A DNA stretch of 64,000 bases from CAVTWH01 sp963850915 (lineage in GTDB: Bacteria; Actinomycetota; Actinomycetes; Mycobacteriales; Micromonosporaceae). Positions 54,624 to 63,424 of the stretch are shown here, piece after piece (position 1 is the stretch's first letter; each line of letters opens with the position of its first letter). The notes beneath the pieces are model-generated. The model made no database searches. It was not told where the DNA came from and saw nothing but the letters and a program-made list of their open reading frames with translations. The stretch covers positions 1,218,207 to 1,282,206 of the forward strand of contig CAWKND010000005.1 in the NCBI GenBank assembly GCA_963850915.1, given 5' to 3'. Both the position numbers and the translations under genes were made by a program.

Positions 54624-56146
54624 ACGCTACTGCCACCCGGGCGGTCCGGGTACTGGTCAACGGCGGTGCACTCAGCGACGAGAACGCCCGGGTACTCTCC
54701 GCCCGCGTCGCGTACCGGCTCAACCAGCCGGCCCAGTGCGAGTGCGCGATTGCCCTGCCGCCCGGCCCCTCGGCCATCGCCGCGCGCTGTGACCTGGGCG
54801 CCGACCTGCGGGTGGAGCTGGACGGCGCGGACGGACCACTGTTCACCGGCGAGATCACCGCGGTGGAGTACGACAGCGGCGCGGACGGCATCAGCACGCT
54901 GCGGGTACGCGGCTACGACCTGCTGCACCGGCTGCGCAAACGGCAGGAGCTGCGGGTCTTCGAGCAGATCGACGCCGCCGAACTGGCCCGCCAACTGGCC
55001 GGGCCGCTCGGCCTGTCGGTGTCTGCCGAAGAGGACGGGCCGACCCTGGAGCGGCTGGTCCAGCACCGGCAGAGCGACCTGGAGCTGCTGCAGGAGGTGT
55101 GCGCCCGGGCCGGGCTCTACCTGTGCCTCGACGGTGACCGGCTGCGCCTGGTGAGCCTGGCCGGGTACGGGTCACCGGTGGCGCTCACCCTCGGGGTGGA
55201 CCTGTGGCGGGTACGCGCCGCGGTGAACCTGGACCGGGCGGCCGGGCAGGACACCGCGCTCGGCTGGCATCCGCAGCGCGCCGAACTGCTCACGGGAAGC
55301 GCCGACTCGGCTCGCAGCGGCCGGAAGGTGGCCGACGAACCGGACGCCGACTCGGTTGGCGCCGGCGGTACCCGGACGCTGGTGGACCAGCCGGGGCGCA
55401 GCGCCGACGAGTTGACCGCGCTCGCCCAGGCCGCGTACGACGTGCGGGTCGCCGACGCGGTGACTCTGACCGGTACCGCCGAGGGCAGTGGTGATCTGCG
55501 TATCGGTGGCCGGATCGCGGTCACCGGCCTGGCCGGCGCGGTGGCCGGCGAGTACGTACTCACCGAAGTGATCCACACCGTCGACGCCGACGGCCACCTG
55601 ACCACCTTCAGCACCGAACCGCCCGCGCTGCCGACGCCGGACCGCTCGGCCGGCGCCACGTTGGGCCGGGTCACCGACGTCGCCGACCCCGACGGCCAGG
55701 CCCGGGTACGGATCAGCCTGCCCAGCCTCGGCGACCTGGACGTGGGCTGGCTGGCCGTGGTCTGCCCGGGAGCCGGGTCGGGGCGCGGCATCGTGGCGCT
55801 GCCCGATGTCGACGACACCGTGGTGGTCCTGTTGCCGCACAACGAACCCACCGCCGGCCTGGTACTCGGCTCGCTGTACGGCACGATCAGCGCGCCGGAC
55901 GACGCCGGGGTCACCGACGGCCGGGTGGGGCGCTGGTCGATGACGACCGCCGACGGGCAGTCGATCGTGGTGGACAACGCCGGCCGCCAGCTGCGCCTGG
56001 CCAACCAGGTGGGTAGCTTCGTCGAGCTGACACCGAAGCGGCTCACCCTGCACAGCGCCACCGACCTGCTGATCGAGGCGCCCGGCCGGGCGATGACGGT
56101 ACGCGCGGCGAGCGTCGACTTCCAGCACGCGCCGAGTGCGGAGTGA
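54620..56146 (+). CDS. CIS baseplate hub/spike protein (VgrG/Pvc8-like)
   Basis: 508 aa from GTG 54620. The N-terminal gpD-type hub domain (LRVRGYDLLHRLRKRQELRV, HRQSDLELLQEVCARAGLYL) is followed by a gp5 OB-fold (GRVTDVADPDGQARVRISLP, WLAVVCPGAGSGRGIVALPD, VVVLLPHNEPTAGLVLGSLY) near residues 350-420, and a short beta-helical spike end (LTPKRLTLHSATDLLIEAPG). This is a complete VgrG-type trimer subunit without an effector extension. Its stop is 43 bp before the PAAR-like gene. Confidence 0.93.
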   Translation: MNATATRAVRVLVNGGALSDENARVLSARVAYRLNQPAQCECAIALPPGPSAIAARCDLGADLRVELDGADGPLFTGEITAVEYDSGADGISTLRVRGYDLLHRLRKRQELRVFEQIDAAELARQLAGPLGLSVSAEEDGPTLERLVQHRQSDLELLQEVCARAGLYLCLDGDRLRLVSLAGYGSPVALTLGVDLWRVRAAVNLDRAAGQDTALGWHPQRAELLTGSADSARSGRKVADEPDADSVGAGGTRTLVDQPGRSADELTALAQAAYDVRVADAVTLTGTAEGSGDLRIGGRIAVTGLAGAVAGEYVLTEVIHTVDADGHLTTFSTEPPALPTPDRSAGATLGRVTDVADPDGQARVRISLPSLGDLDVGWLAVVCPGAGSGRGIVALPDVDDTVVVLLPHNEPTAGLVLGSLYGTISAPDDAGVTDGRVGRWSMTTADGQSIVVDNAGRQLRLANQVGSFVELTPKRLTLHSATDLLIEAPGRAMTVRAASVDFQHAPSAE

Positions 56147-56189
56147 TGGCCATGCATGACCGCAACTGTTGCCAGCAAAGGAGAAGAGC

Positions 56190-56528
56190 ATGCAGTGGCT
56201 GATCCTCGACTCGGTCGTCAAGTGCGATCACGACGGTCGGGTGGCCAACCAGGCGAGCCAGACCTGGGTGACCATCGGGGCGCGGCCGGTGCTGGTCGAA
56301 GCCGACCCGGAGGGGCGCTCCATCACGGCCTGCCCCAACTACGGGCCGACCATCAAGCCGTGCGTGAAGACGCTGAAGGTGGGCGTCGGGTACAGCGGGC
56401 TGTTGAAGGTGGACGGCCACCGGGTCACCCTGTCGCACCTGGACGGGCTGACCGACGGTACGCCGCCGGGGCTGGTGCACTACACCGTGCGCGACCCTGC
56501 GCAGCAGCACGTGAGCGCGGACGTATGA
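56190..56528 (+). CDS. PAAR-like spike-tip protein
   Basis: 112 aa from ATG 56190 behind AAGGAGAAGAG. The sequence LILDSVVKCDHDGRVANQAS, SITACPNYGPTIKPCVKTLK and VDGHRVTLSHLDGLTDGTPP has the Cys/His pattern (C12, H14, C-x10-C, H) expected for a small metal-bound conical tip like DUF4280/PAAR proteins. It lies between VgrG and gp25, the usual tip position. Confidence 0.75.
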   Translation: MQWLILDSVVKCDHDGRVANQASQTWVTIGARPVLVEADPEGRSITACPNYGPTIKPCVKTLKVGVGYSGLLKVDGHRVTLSHLDGLTDGTPPGLVHYTVRDPAQQHVSADV

Positions 56529-56974
56529 GTACCCGGGCGGTGCGCTTCACCGGCGCGGGCTTCGACGCGGGGCTGACCGGCGGGCTGGTACTCACCTCGG
56601 CCGGTGCGCTGGCCATGGTCGAGGACGACCAGGCGGTACGCCAGGCGCTGCTGCTCCTGCTCTCCACGACTCCGGGCGAGCGGGTGATGCGCCCCGGCTA
56701 CGGCTCCCGGCTGCACCGGCTGATCTTCGCACCGAACGACGCCACCACCGCCGGATTGGCCATCCACTACGTACGCGAGGCCATCCGCCGCTGGGAGCCC
56801 CGGGTGGATGTGATCGACGTGGACGCCGGCGCCGACCCGGACGACCCGTGGAAGCTGCTGATCCGGCTCGACTACCGCGTCAAGGCCAGCCTCACGCCGG
56901 GCGCCCTTGCGCTCTCGGTGGATCTGGCCCCCTCCGACGACACGGCCGACTCCGACCCGGGAGGTACGCGATGA
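56525..56974 (+). CDS. Baseplate wedge protein GPW/gp25 family
   Basis: 149 aa. The core EDDQAVRQALLLLLSTTPGE and RVMRPGYGSRLHRLIFAPND (the gp25 G-E-R-x-x-x-P-x-x-G-x-x-L signature) with VREAIRRWEPRVDVIDVDAG identifies it. It joins the sheath initiator to the baseplate. ATGA-type overlaps on both sides place it in one translational unit. Confidence 0.95.
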   Translation: MSTRAVRFTGAGFDAGLTGGLVLTSAGALAMVEDDQAVRQALLLLLSTTPGERVMRPGYGSRLHRLIFAPNDATTAGLAIHYVREAIRRWEPRVDVIDVDAGADPDDPWKLLIRLDYRVKASLTPGALALSVDLAPSDDTADSDPGGTR

Positions 56975-59580
56975 CGCTGCCGGTACCGCAACTTGACGAC
57001 CGTACCTTCCTCGACCTGGTCACCCAGGCCCGCGAGCGGATCCGCCAGTCCTGCCCGACCTGGACCGACCTGTCGGTCAGCGATCCCGGCGTGGCGCTGC
57101 TGGAGGCGTTCGCGTACCTCACCGAGGTGATGATCTACCGGCTGAACCAGGTACCCGAGAAGGCCTACGTCTCGTTCCTGAACCTGCTCGGGGTCAGCCG
57201 GCACCCACCGGCAGCCGCGTACACCGATGTGACCTTCACCCGTACCGGTACGGACACCTCGACGACCATCCCGATCCCGGCCGGTACCCGGGTCAACGCC
57301 GCTCGCGGTACCGATCCCGCGCCGGTCGTGTTCACCACCACCGAGCCGGTCCGGATCCCTTCCGGCGCAACGGATGTGGCTGTCCGGATGCACCACTGCG
57401 AACTCATCGAGGGTGAGCTGCTGGGCACCGGTACCGGCCAGCCGGGGCTTGTGCTGCACGCGGCGAAGGCGCCGCTGGTCACCACCACCGAGGCGCTGGA
57501 CCTGCTGCTCGGCGTGGAGGTACCGGCCGGCAGCGTCGAGCTGGGCGCGGCGGCCCGCGAGTATGACGGGAAGACGTACGAGATCTGGCAGCCGGTGACC
57601 AGCTTCGCCGGCAACGGCCGGGACGCCAAGGTGTACCAGCTGGACCGGTTCTCCGGCACGGTCACCTTCCCGCCCGCACTGGACCTGCGTACACCGGCGC
57701 CCCAGGGCGCGGTGGCCATCGGGGACGGGGCGGTCGGGGCGGTGCCGCCAGCCGGCCGGCAGATCCGGCTGTGGTACCGCACCGGCGGCGGCGCGACCGG
57801 GAACGTGGCCGCCGGTACCCTCACCGGGCTGCGCGACCCGATCCCCGGGGTGAAGGTGAACAACGCCGAACCGGCCCGCGGTGGGCGTGACCTGGAGCCG
57901 CTGGACGCGGCGCTGCTGCGCGGGCCGTACGAGTTCTTCTCGCTGCGCCGCGCGGTGACCGCCCGGGACTACGAGATCCTGGCCACCGCCGGCTCCAGCG
58001 CCGTGGCCCGCGCCCGCGCGTTCACCCGCGCCGAGGTGTTCAGCTTCGCCAAGCCCGGCGAGGTCGAGGTGGTACTGGTGCCCTACGTACCGGACCAGGC
58101 GCGACCGGCCGGCCGGCTCACCGTGGATACCTTGCGGGCACACGAGATCGAGGAGGCGCGCGCCGCCACCCAGACCGATCTCGCGCAGCGCCGGGCACTC
58201 GGCACCAGCTGCCGGACCAGTTGGGCGAAGTACAAGTCGGTATCCGTGCAGGCGACCGTGGTGGTCCGGGCCGAGGAGGACACCGACGCGGTGTCCCGGC
58301 GCATCCACGACCGGCTGTACCAGACGCTCAGCCCGCTGCCCACCGCGCTGTCGCCGGACGGCTGGCCGTTCGGTGAGCCGCTGCGCGCCTCCAACGTGTA
58401 CCGGATGCTGGAGCAGGCCGAGCCCGGCGTGCGGTACGTGGACAGCGTGCGGTTCGTCCTCGACGAGGCACCCGACCAGGCGGTGAAGGCGCTCGCGGCC
58501 GACCGGTACCAGTCGCAGACGTGGTACGCGGGCGGTGGCGGGGTGCTGTTCCGCTCCAGCAACGCCGGGCAGGGCTGGGAGCCGGTGGGGCGGTTCGGGG
58601 ACGGCCAGGTGACCCGGGTGGTTCCGGCGCCCGCGCCGGTGCGCCCCGGCATCGCCGCCCGGCCCGGTTCGGTGGCCGTGGTGGTCCGTGGCTCGGACGG
58701 GACCAGCTCCGCCGTGCATCTCTCCACCGACCTGGGCGAGACCTGGACCCAGCTGTGCCAGATGGACCAGTCCATCCTCGACCTGGACTGGCTGGACCGG
58801 GACGGTACCGGCATCATCCTGCTGGCCACCGACACCGGCCTGTTCGAGCTGGCCCTGGTCGCCGGCTCGGTACCCACCCAGACACTCGTCTACCCGGCCG
58901 ACCCGGACCGCGGCTTCTACGCGGTGCGGGCGTTCGTCTCCGACCGGGGCGCACCCGGCGTGGCCGTGGCCGCGCAGGCGCAGTACGGCGTATACCTGTC
59001 CACCGATGCCGGGCGCCGCAACACCTTCCAGCCCATCGGCCTGGCCAACGTGGACACCCGGGTACTGGATGTGCAGTACGACGGGCCGGCCACGGTGCTG
59101 TGGACCGGTACGGCGGAGGCCAACCCGCAGGCACCCGGGCAGGGCTGCTACCGCACCCGGCTGTACGAGACGGATGTGCGCTGGCAGCAGCTGAACGCCG
59201 GCTGGCTCGGCGGTACCTGCCGCGACCTCGCGCTGACCGGCAGTCAACTGGTCGCCGGTACGCAGAGCGGCGGTGTGGTACGGCTGGACACCACCGCGCA
59301 GAACCCGACCTGGCAGAGCGTCGCGGTCAACTGTGGCCTGCCGCTGCGCGACCGCACCCGGTTCGTACCGGTCGAAACGGTCGCGGCCGGCGCCGGGCAG
59401 CTGCTGACCGGTGGCGCCAGTGGCGTCTACCGCAGTACCGACGCGGTGACCTTCACGGTCAGCGCCAACCAGTCGACCGTGGACCTGGTGACCGTGCCGG
59501 ACACCTGGCTGCTCTGCTCGGGACAGCACGCGATCACGGTGGTCCGCGACGGAGCCGCCCCGGGCCAGGGGGGTGGCTGA
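56971..59580 (+). CDS. Baseplate J-like protein fused to a C-terminal Asp-box beta-propeller
   Basis: 869 aa. Residues 1-500 are a baseplate-J/gp47-like wedge (CPTWTDLSVSDPGVALLEAF, YRLNQVPEKAYVSFLNLLGV, LRRAVTARDYEILATAGSSA, RRIHDRLYQTLSPLPTALSP). From ~505 on, Asp-box/BNR-like motifs recur: SSNAGQGW (~528), STDLGETW (~585), STDAGRRN (~676), YRSTDAVTF (~820), with blade-like strands between (LDWLDRDGTGIILLATDTGL). This predicts a sortilin/sialidase-like propeller on the wedge rim. Such a fusion is not part of the canonical J protein. Confidence 0.9.
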   Translation: MTLPVPQLDDRTFLDLVTQARERIRQSCPTWTDLSVSDPGVALLEAFAYLTEVMIYRLNQVPEKAYVSFLNLLGVSRHPPAAAYTDVTFTRTGTDTSTTIPIPAGTRVNAARGTDPAPVVFTTTEPVRIPSGATDVAVRMHHCELIEGELLGTGTGQPGLVLHAAKAPLVTTTEALDLLLGVEVPAGSVELGAAAREYDGKTYEIWQPVTSFAGNGRDAKVYQLDRFSGTVTFPPALDLRTPAPQGAVAIGDGAVGAVPPAGRQIRLWYRTGGGATGNVAAGTLTGLRDPIPGVKVNNAEPARGGRDLEPLDAALLRGPYEFFSLRRAVTARDYEILATAGSSAVARARAFTRAEVFSFAKPGEVEVVLVPYVPDQARPAGRLTVDTLRAHEIEEARAATQTDLAQRRALGTSCRTSWAKYKSVSVQATVVVRAEEDTDAVSRRIHDRLYQTLSPLPTALSPDGWPFGEPLRASNVYRMLEQAEPGVRYVDSVRFVLDEAPDQAVKALAADRYQSQTWYAGGGGVLFRSSNAGQGWEPVGRFGDGQVTRVVPAPAPVRPGIAARPGSVAVVVRGSDGTSSAVHLSTDLGETWTQLCQMDQSILDLDWLDRDGTGIILLATDTGLFELALVAGSVPTQTLVYPADPDRGFYAVRAFVSDRGAPGVAVAAQAQYGVYLSTDAGRRNTFQPIGLANVDTRVLDVQYDGPATVLWTGTAEANPQAPGQGCYRTRLYETDVRWQQLNAGWLGGTCRDLALTGSQLVAGTQSGGVVRLDTTAQNPTWQSVAVNCGLPLRDRTRFVPVETVAAGAGQLLTGGASGVYRSTDAVTFTVSANQSTVDLVTVPDTWLLCSGQHAITVVRDGAAPGQGGG

Positions 59581-59582
59581 CG

Positions 59583-60209
59583 ATGCGCCGGGCCGCGATC
59601 GAACGACTGCTGCCGCTGGCCTACCAGCGGGCCGCGCAGGACGGCAGCGTACTGGCCGCGCTGCTGGACGTGATGGAGGACCTGCACGCGCCGGACGAGG
59701 CGGTCCTTGCGGGCGTCGGCGACCTCTACGCCGCCTACCGGGCACCGGACCACCTGGTCGCCTTCCTCACCCGGTGGGTGGCGCTGGAGCACGTGGCGAC
59801 CGGCGCCGGCCCGACCACGACACCGGCGGTACCGGTCGGGCGGCTGCGTGACGTGGTCGCCCGCGGCGCGGAGCTGGCGCAGTGGCGCGGTACCCCCGAC
59901 GGCCTGCTCCGGCTGCTGCGCATCGCGACCGGGGTCGACGGCATCACGATCGAGGAGCCGACCAACCGGCAGTTCCACTTCCGGGTACTGGTCCCCCCGT
60001 CGGCCGCCGGCCAGCTCGACCTGATCACCCGCCTGGTACGCGCCGAGAAGCCGGCAGCCACCACCTGCGAGGTGGTGCTCAACGACCCGGACAGCACGGT
60101 GATCCTGCCGGCTGCTGCCGTTCCACCCGCTCAACCCGCCCCACCGGCCCAGCCGGCAGCCCCAGCTCAACCGGCCACCGGCCGGGCAACCCCTGAACCC
60201 ACCCGCTAA
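59583..60209 (+). CDS. CIS tail protein I-like (P2 gpI / Pvc12-type)
   Basis: 208 aa. IERLLPLAYQRAAQDGSVLA, LLDVMEDLHAPDEAVLAGVG, FLTRWVALEHV, and AQWRGTPDGLLRLLRIATGV match the tail-protein-I domain that completes the baseplate after J. The last ~35 residues are Pro/Ala/Gln repeats, perhaps a flexible linker. It starts 2 bp after the J stop. No fibre protein follows; three membrane-related genes do. Confidence 0.85.
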   Translation: MRRAAIERLLPLAYQRAAQDGSVLAALLDVMEDLHAPDEAVLAGVGDLYAAYRAPDHLVAFLTRWVALEHVATGAGPTTTPAVPVGRLRDVVARGAELAQWRGTPDGLLRLLRIATGVDGITIEEPTNRQFHFRVLVPPSAAGQLDLITRLVRAEKPAATTCEVVLNDPDSTVILPAAAVPPAQPAPPAQPAAPAQPATGRATPEPTR

Positions 60210-60220
60210 CAGGAGCCAAG

Positions 60221-61135
60221 ATGACCACGGAATGGGCGGTCGACGCCGCCGCGCAGCAGTTCACCCTCAATGCCCAGCAGCTGGGCGAGCTGACGTTCAC
60301 GGTCACCAACCCCGGTGCGGTCGACGACATCGCCGTCTTCGACGTGGTACCCGGGCAGGGCGTTTCGCGCTCCTGGTTCACCGTCGACGAGCCACAGCGC
60401 CGGGTACCCGGGCACAACGGTTTCGTCTCCTACCTGGTGAAGGTCGCCGTACCGGCGGGTACCACACCGGGCCGGTACGAGATCAACGGGCGCGCCTCAT
60501 CGGCCAACACCGCGCCCGAGGAGACCGCCCGGCTCAGTGGCCGGGTCACCCTCGACGTGAAGGCCGTGGAGGTGAAGAAGTTCCCGTGGCTGCCGGTGGT
60601 GATCGGGGCGGTCGTCCTGCTGCTGGTCCTCGGCGTCGTCGGCTACCTGGTCTTCAAGCCGAAGGGCGCCGCGCCCGTGGCCAAGGCGGACGTGGAGATC
60701 GAGGCCGAGTCGCTGGCCACTCTGCCGGACACGGTGGTCACCACCAAGGCCGGCGCCAAGGTGGTCAGCCAGGACCAGGGCGGCGACATCAAGTGGTCGG
60801 GCGGCAAGCAGCTGTGGTTCCAGGGCAAGGCCCCCGGCGACCTGCTGACCATGAACTTCACGGTACCGGCGGACGGCGACTACACCTTCTCCGCCGTGCG
60901 TACCACCTCGGCCGACTACGCCAACACCCAGTTCACCATCGACCAGACACAGGTCGGGCCGGTGTTCTTCGGGTACAGCCCGAAAGTCGTGGTGACCGGC
61001 TGGCAGGAGGTGGGCACCGTGCACCTGACCAAGGGGCCCCACCAGCTGGGCCTGCTCATCCTCGGCAAGATCCAGGCCACCGGCTCGTTCTACGCGGGCA
61101 TCGACCGGCTGCGGTTCGTGCAAGTCACGTCATGA
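60221..61135 (+). CDS. Single-pass membrane protein with cytosolic beta domain and outer CBM-like domain
   Basis: 304 aa. Residues 1-115 form an Ig/NEW3-like beta domain (LGELTFTVTNPGAVDDIAVF, VAVPAGTTPGRYEINGRASS). A TM helix is at ~121-146 (FPWLPVVIGAVVLLLVLGVV). Outside, residues ~155-304 look like a CBM6/36-type jelly roll (DIKWSGGKQLWFQGKAPGDL, YTFSAVRTTSADYANTQFTI, ending FYAGIDRLRFVQV). With no signal peptide, the N-domain should face the cytosol. The gene starts 11 bp after tail protein I, so a role docking the particle to the membrane is plausible, as for Streptomyces CisA. That link is by architecture and position only. Confidence 0.75.
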   Translation: MTTEWAVDAAAQQFTLNAQQLGELTFTVTNPGAVDDIAVFDVVPGQGVSRSWFTVDEPQRRVPGHNGFVSYLVKVAVPAGTTPGRYEINGRASSANTAPEETARLSGRVTLDVKAVEVKKFPWLPVVIGAVVLLLVLGVVGYLVFKPKGAAPVAKADVEIEAESLATLPDTVVTTKAGAKVVSQDQGGDIKWSGGKQLWFQGKAPGDLLTMNFTVPADGDYTFSAVRTTSADYANTQFTIDQTQVGPVFFGYSPKVVVTGWQEVGTVHLTKGPHQLGLLILGKIQATGSFYAGIDRLRFVQVTS

Positions 61136-61590
61136 GCACGAAGCAGAAGGTGCTGCTGGCCGTCGTGGCGGTGGTGGTCATCGTGCTGTTCGTGTTCGCC
61201 ACCGCCGGCGGGAGTCCCGGGAAGGGAAATCCGAAGGGGCACAACGGTTTCGTCAACTGGATCTCCGGGCTGGGCGGGAAGCGCTCAGTCGTTCCGGCCA
61301 ACCTGGTCACCGGGGCGTGTGTCAAGCCAGACCACACGCTCGCGGTGACCAGCCCGTGCGTACTGCACGTCGCCGACCCGGGCTCGCTCAAGTCGCTGGT
61401 ACTCAACGCATCCGTCTCCTTCGAGGTGGTCGCACCGGCGCCCGGCAAGTCGGATGTCACCACCCGTGGCCAGATCGATCCGGACGACAAGGGCGTGGCC
61501 CAGGCCCGGATCGCCCTGGACAAGGCGAGTGACGTACTCGTGGCCTGCGTCGGCGCACCGGCCTGCGTACTGGCCATCGGCGACAAGTGA
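61132..61590 (+). CDS. Small membrane-anchored protein of the CIS operon
   Basis: 152 aa. The N-terminal TM/signal-anchor is KVLLAVVAVVVIVLFVFATA, followed by a Gly/Lys-rich linker and an outer domain with four Cys in two pairs (NLVTGACVKPDHTLAVTSPC, VACVGAPACVLAIGDK). The domain is unrecognised. The ATG overlaps the previous stop (ATGA). Likely extracytoplasmic, perhaps disulphide-bonded. Confidence 0.7.
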   Translation: MSTKQKVLLAVVAVVVIVLFVFATAGGSPGKGNPKGHNGFVNWISGLGGKRSVVPANLVTGACVKPDHTLAVTSPCVLHVADPGSLKSLVLNASVSFEVVAPAPGKSDVTTRGQIDPDDKGVAQARIALDKASDVLVACVGAPACVLAIGDK

Positions 61591-61599
61591 GGGGGCGGC

Positions 61600-62355
61600 G
61601 TGGGTAACCTGCGTAAACCGCTGCTGGTGTTGGCGCTGGTGGTGATCCTGCTGGTGGTACTGGTGGAGATCGGCTCCGGGCTGTTCCTGGGCGGCCACGA
61701 CGCCAGCGGGGCGTTGAAGGACAGCGCCGGCGACCTCGGCGTGGACGTCGGCGATCCGGGCGGGGTCAGCCAGCCACCCGGACACGGCATCTCGTACCTG
61801 GCCCTGGTGGACGTGATCCTGCTCTACACCACCGGACTGTTCGCGCTGAGCCTGTTCGTACCCAAGGGATTCCAGGGACGGGTACAGGGCATCGTGACAC
61901 TGATCGGCTCCATCGTGCTGATCCTCGTGTCGCTGGTACTGCTGATCATCGCCTTCGTCGAGCTGCTCGTGATGGTGTCGCTGCTACTGGCCGTGCCGTT
62001 CGGTACCATCGCGTATCTGGTGATCTGGGGTTTCTTCCCGGTCGGCGACGCGGCCACGCTGCTTGCGCTGTTGATGTTCCTGAAGCTCGTCTTCGGCGCG
62101 CTGCTGGTGCTCGCCCAGCCACGCTTCCTGCAGAACAAGGGTCTGGTGCTGATGGTGCTGACCAGCCTGTTGTGCAACATCATCCTGGCTTTCCTGCACG
62201 GCTTCGTACCGGTGATCCTGGTCAGCATCACCGACGAGGTGGGCGCCATCATCTTCGCCATCATCGCGATCATCTGGGGCATCGTCCTGCTGATCGGCTC
62301 CATCCCGTCGATCTGGAAGGCGATCAGGGTCACCGCCGCGCTCGGCGGCTCATAG
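61600..62355 (+). CDS. Polytopic membrane protein at the end of the CIS operon
   Basis: 251 aa from GTG 61600. It starts with a TM helix (PLLVLALVVILLVVLVEIGS), an outer Gly/Asp-rich loop, and then about six helices (VDVILLYTTGLFALSLFVPK, IVTLIGSIVLILVSLVLLII, AVPFGTIAYLVIWGFFP, and others). No enzyme motif. It sits nine bases after the preceding gene and ends the operon; 62356-62521 is non-coding with no clear signal. It could form the inner-membrane docking site or pore of the system (speculation). Confidence 0.7.
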   Translation: MGNLRKPLLVLALVVILLVVLVEIGSGLFLGGHDASGALKDSAGDLGVDVGDPGGVSQPPGHGISYLALVDVILLYTTGLFALSLFVPKGFQGRVQGIVTLIGSIVLILVSLVLLIIAFVELLVMVSLLLAVPFGTIAYLVIWGFFPVGDAATLLALLMFLKLVFGALLVLAQPRFLQNKGLVLMVLTSLLCNIILAFLHGFVPVILVSITDEVGAIIFAIIAIIWGIVLLIGSIPSIWKAIRVTAALGGS

Positions 62356-62521
62356 GCAAAGCCGCCCTCGGCGCACCCATAGCGGGAACCACAACCGGCT
62401 CGTCACAGCGTGGCGTGTGGTTGGGGACCGAAATGCGCCGGGGTGCCCGTCCGGGGTCGGCGCCGGCTCGATGCTGGCGGCGGCGCGTGATGCCGGATGG
62501 GCCGTCGGCGACAATGTCGGC

Positions 62522-63361
62522 GTGGAGTATGTGTCCAGGGTGCCCGGACCGCCGCTGGACGGGCTGATCGGCGACCTCTACTACCTGGAGGGCGCTCCGC
62601 CGTACTCCCGGTTGATGCTGCCGGCGGCGCCCGCGCCATTGCTCATCGTCAACCTCGGGGCGCCGTTTCTCATCCGCGCGGGCACCGACGTAGACGCCGT
62701 GGAGTACGCCGACGGCTGCGCGGTTGCCACGCCCACGCGTGCGTGGGAGTTCAGCTACCCAACCCCGACCCGGTCCGTGGGCGTCCACTTCAGGCCGTGG
62801 GGCCTGGCACCGTTCCTTCCGATGCCCGCGGCCGAGTTGTGCGACCGACCTGCGACGGTGGAGCAGATCTGGGGCCGGCCCGCTATCGCTGAATTGCGAC
62901 ACCGACTGACCTTGGCGGACGCACCGCACGAAATGCTGAGGCTGCTCGAGGAGGAACTGGTGCGACGGCTGCGGGTGATCGACGGTCTTGACCTGGTCCG
63001 CCAAATGAGCAGCGCCGTCGCGGCGACAGGCGGGACAGTGCCGATCAGCGACATCGGTGTGGCGGCCCGAGCCAGCAGCACGTATTTGGCGAAGCGGTTC
63101 AAGGCCGTAGTCGGTGTCACGCCAAAACGGCTGGCTCGCAGCTACCGCTTCAGCTCCACCGTGTTGGCGCTCGACGTCGCTGCACCGATCGACTGGGGAG
63201 ACGTTGCCGCTGGCGCGGGCTACTTCGACCAGGCCCACTTCGTGCGCGAGTTCCGGGAGTTCACCGGGCTCACGCCGACCCGGTACGCCGAAGTCCGGCG
63301 GCGATTCCTGCGCGATCATCCCGACCACGTCCTGGACGGCTGGCCGCTCCCAGCCGATTGA
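62522..63361 (+). CDS. AraC family transcriptional regulator
   Basis: 279 aa from GTG 62522. The N-terminal DUF6597-like sensor (RVPGPPLDGLIGDLYYLEGA, VGVHFRPWGLAPFLPMPAAE) is followed by a C-terminal AraC helix-turn-helix pair: TVPISDIGVAARASSTYLAK, RFKAVVGVTPKRLARSYRFS, AGYFDQAHFVREFREFTGLT. The DHFR-family gene follows 63 bp later and is its probable target. The GTAC palindrome is at background level here and GC looks lower, unlike the rest of the window. Confidence 0.88.
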   Translation: MEYVSRVPGPPLDGLIGDLYYLEGAPPYSRLMLPAAPAPLLIVNLGAPFLIRAGTDVDAVEYADGCAVATPTRAWEFSYPTPTRSVGVHFRPWGLAPFLPMPAAELCDRPATVEQIWGRPAIAELRHRLTLADAPHEMLRLLEEELVRRLRVIDGLDLVRQMSSAVAATGGTVPISDIGVAARASSTYLAKRFKAVVGVTPKRLARSYRFSSTVLALDVAAPIDWGDVAAGAGYFDQAHFVREFREFTGLTPTRYAEVRRRFLRDHPDHVLDGWPLPAD

Positions 63362-63424
63362 TTTCGTACAAGAGCGACAGCTCACGCCGCACAAGACTTG
63401 GGACTCCAAACAGAGGAGGAATCC

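Noticed and set aside
56872..59745. Open frame of about 950 codons antisense to the baseplate J gene
   Set aside because: Arg/Gly/Pro/His-rich composition and no domain; the plus-strand gene explains the region.
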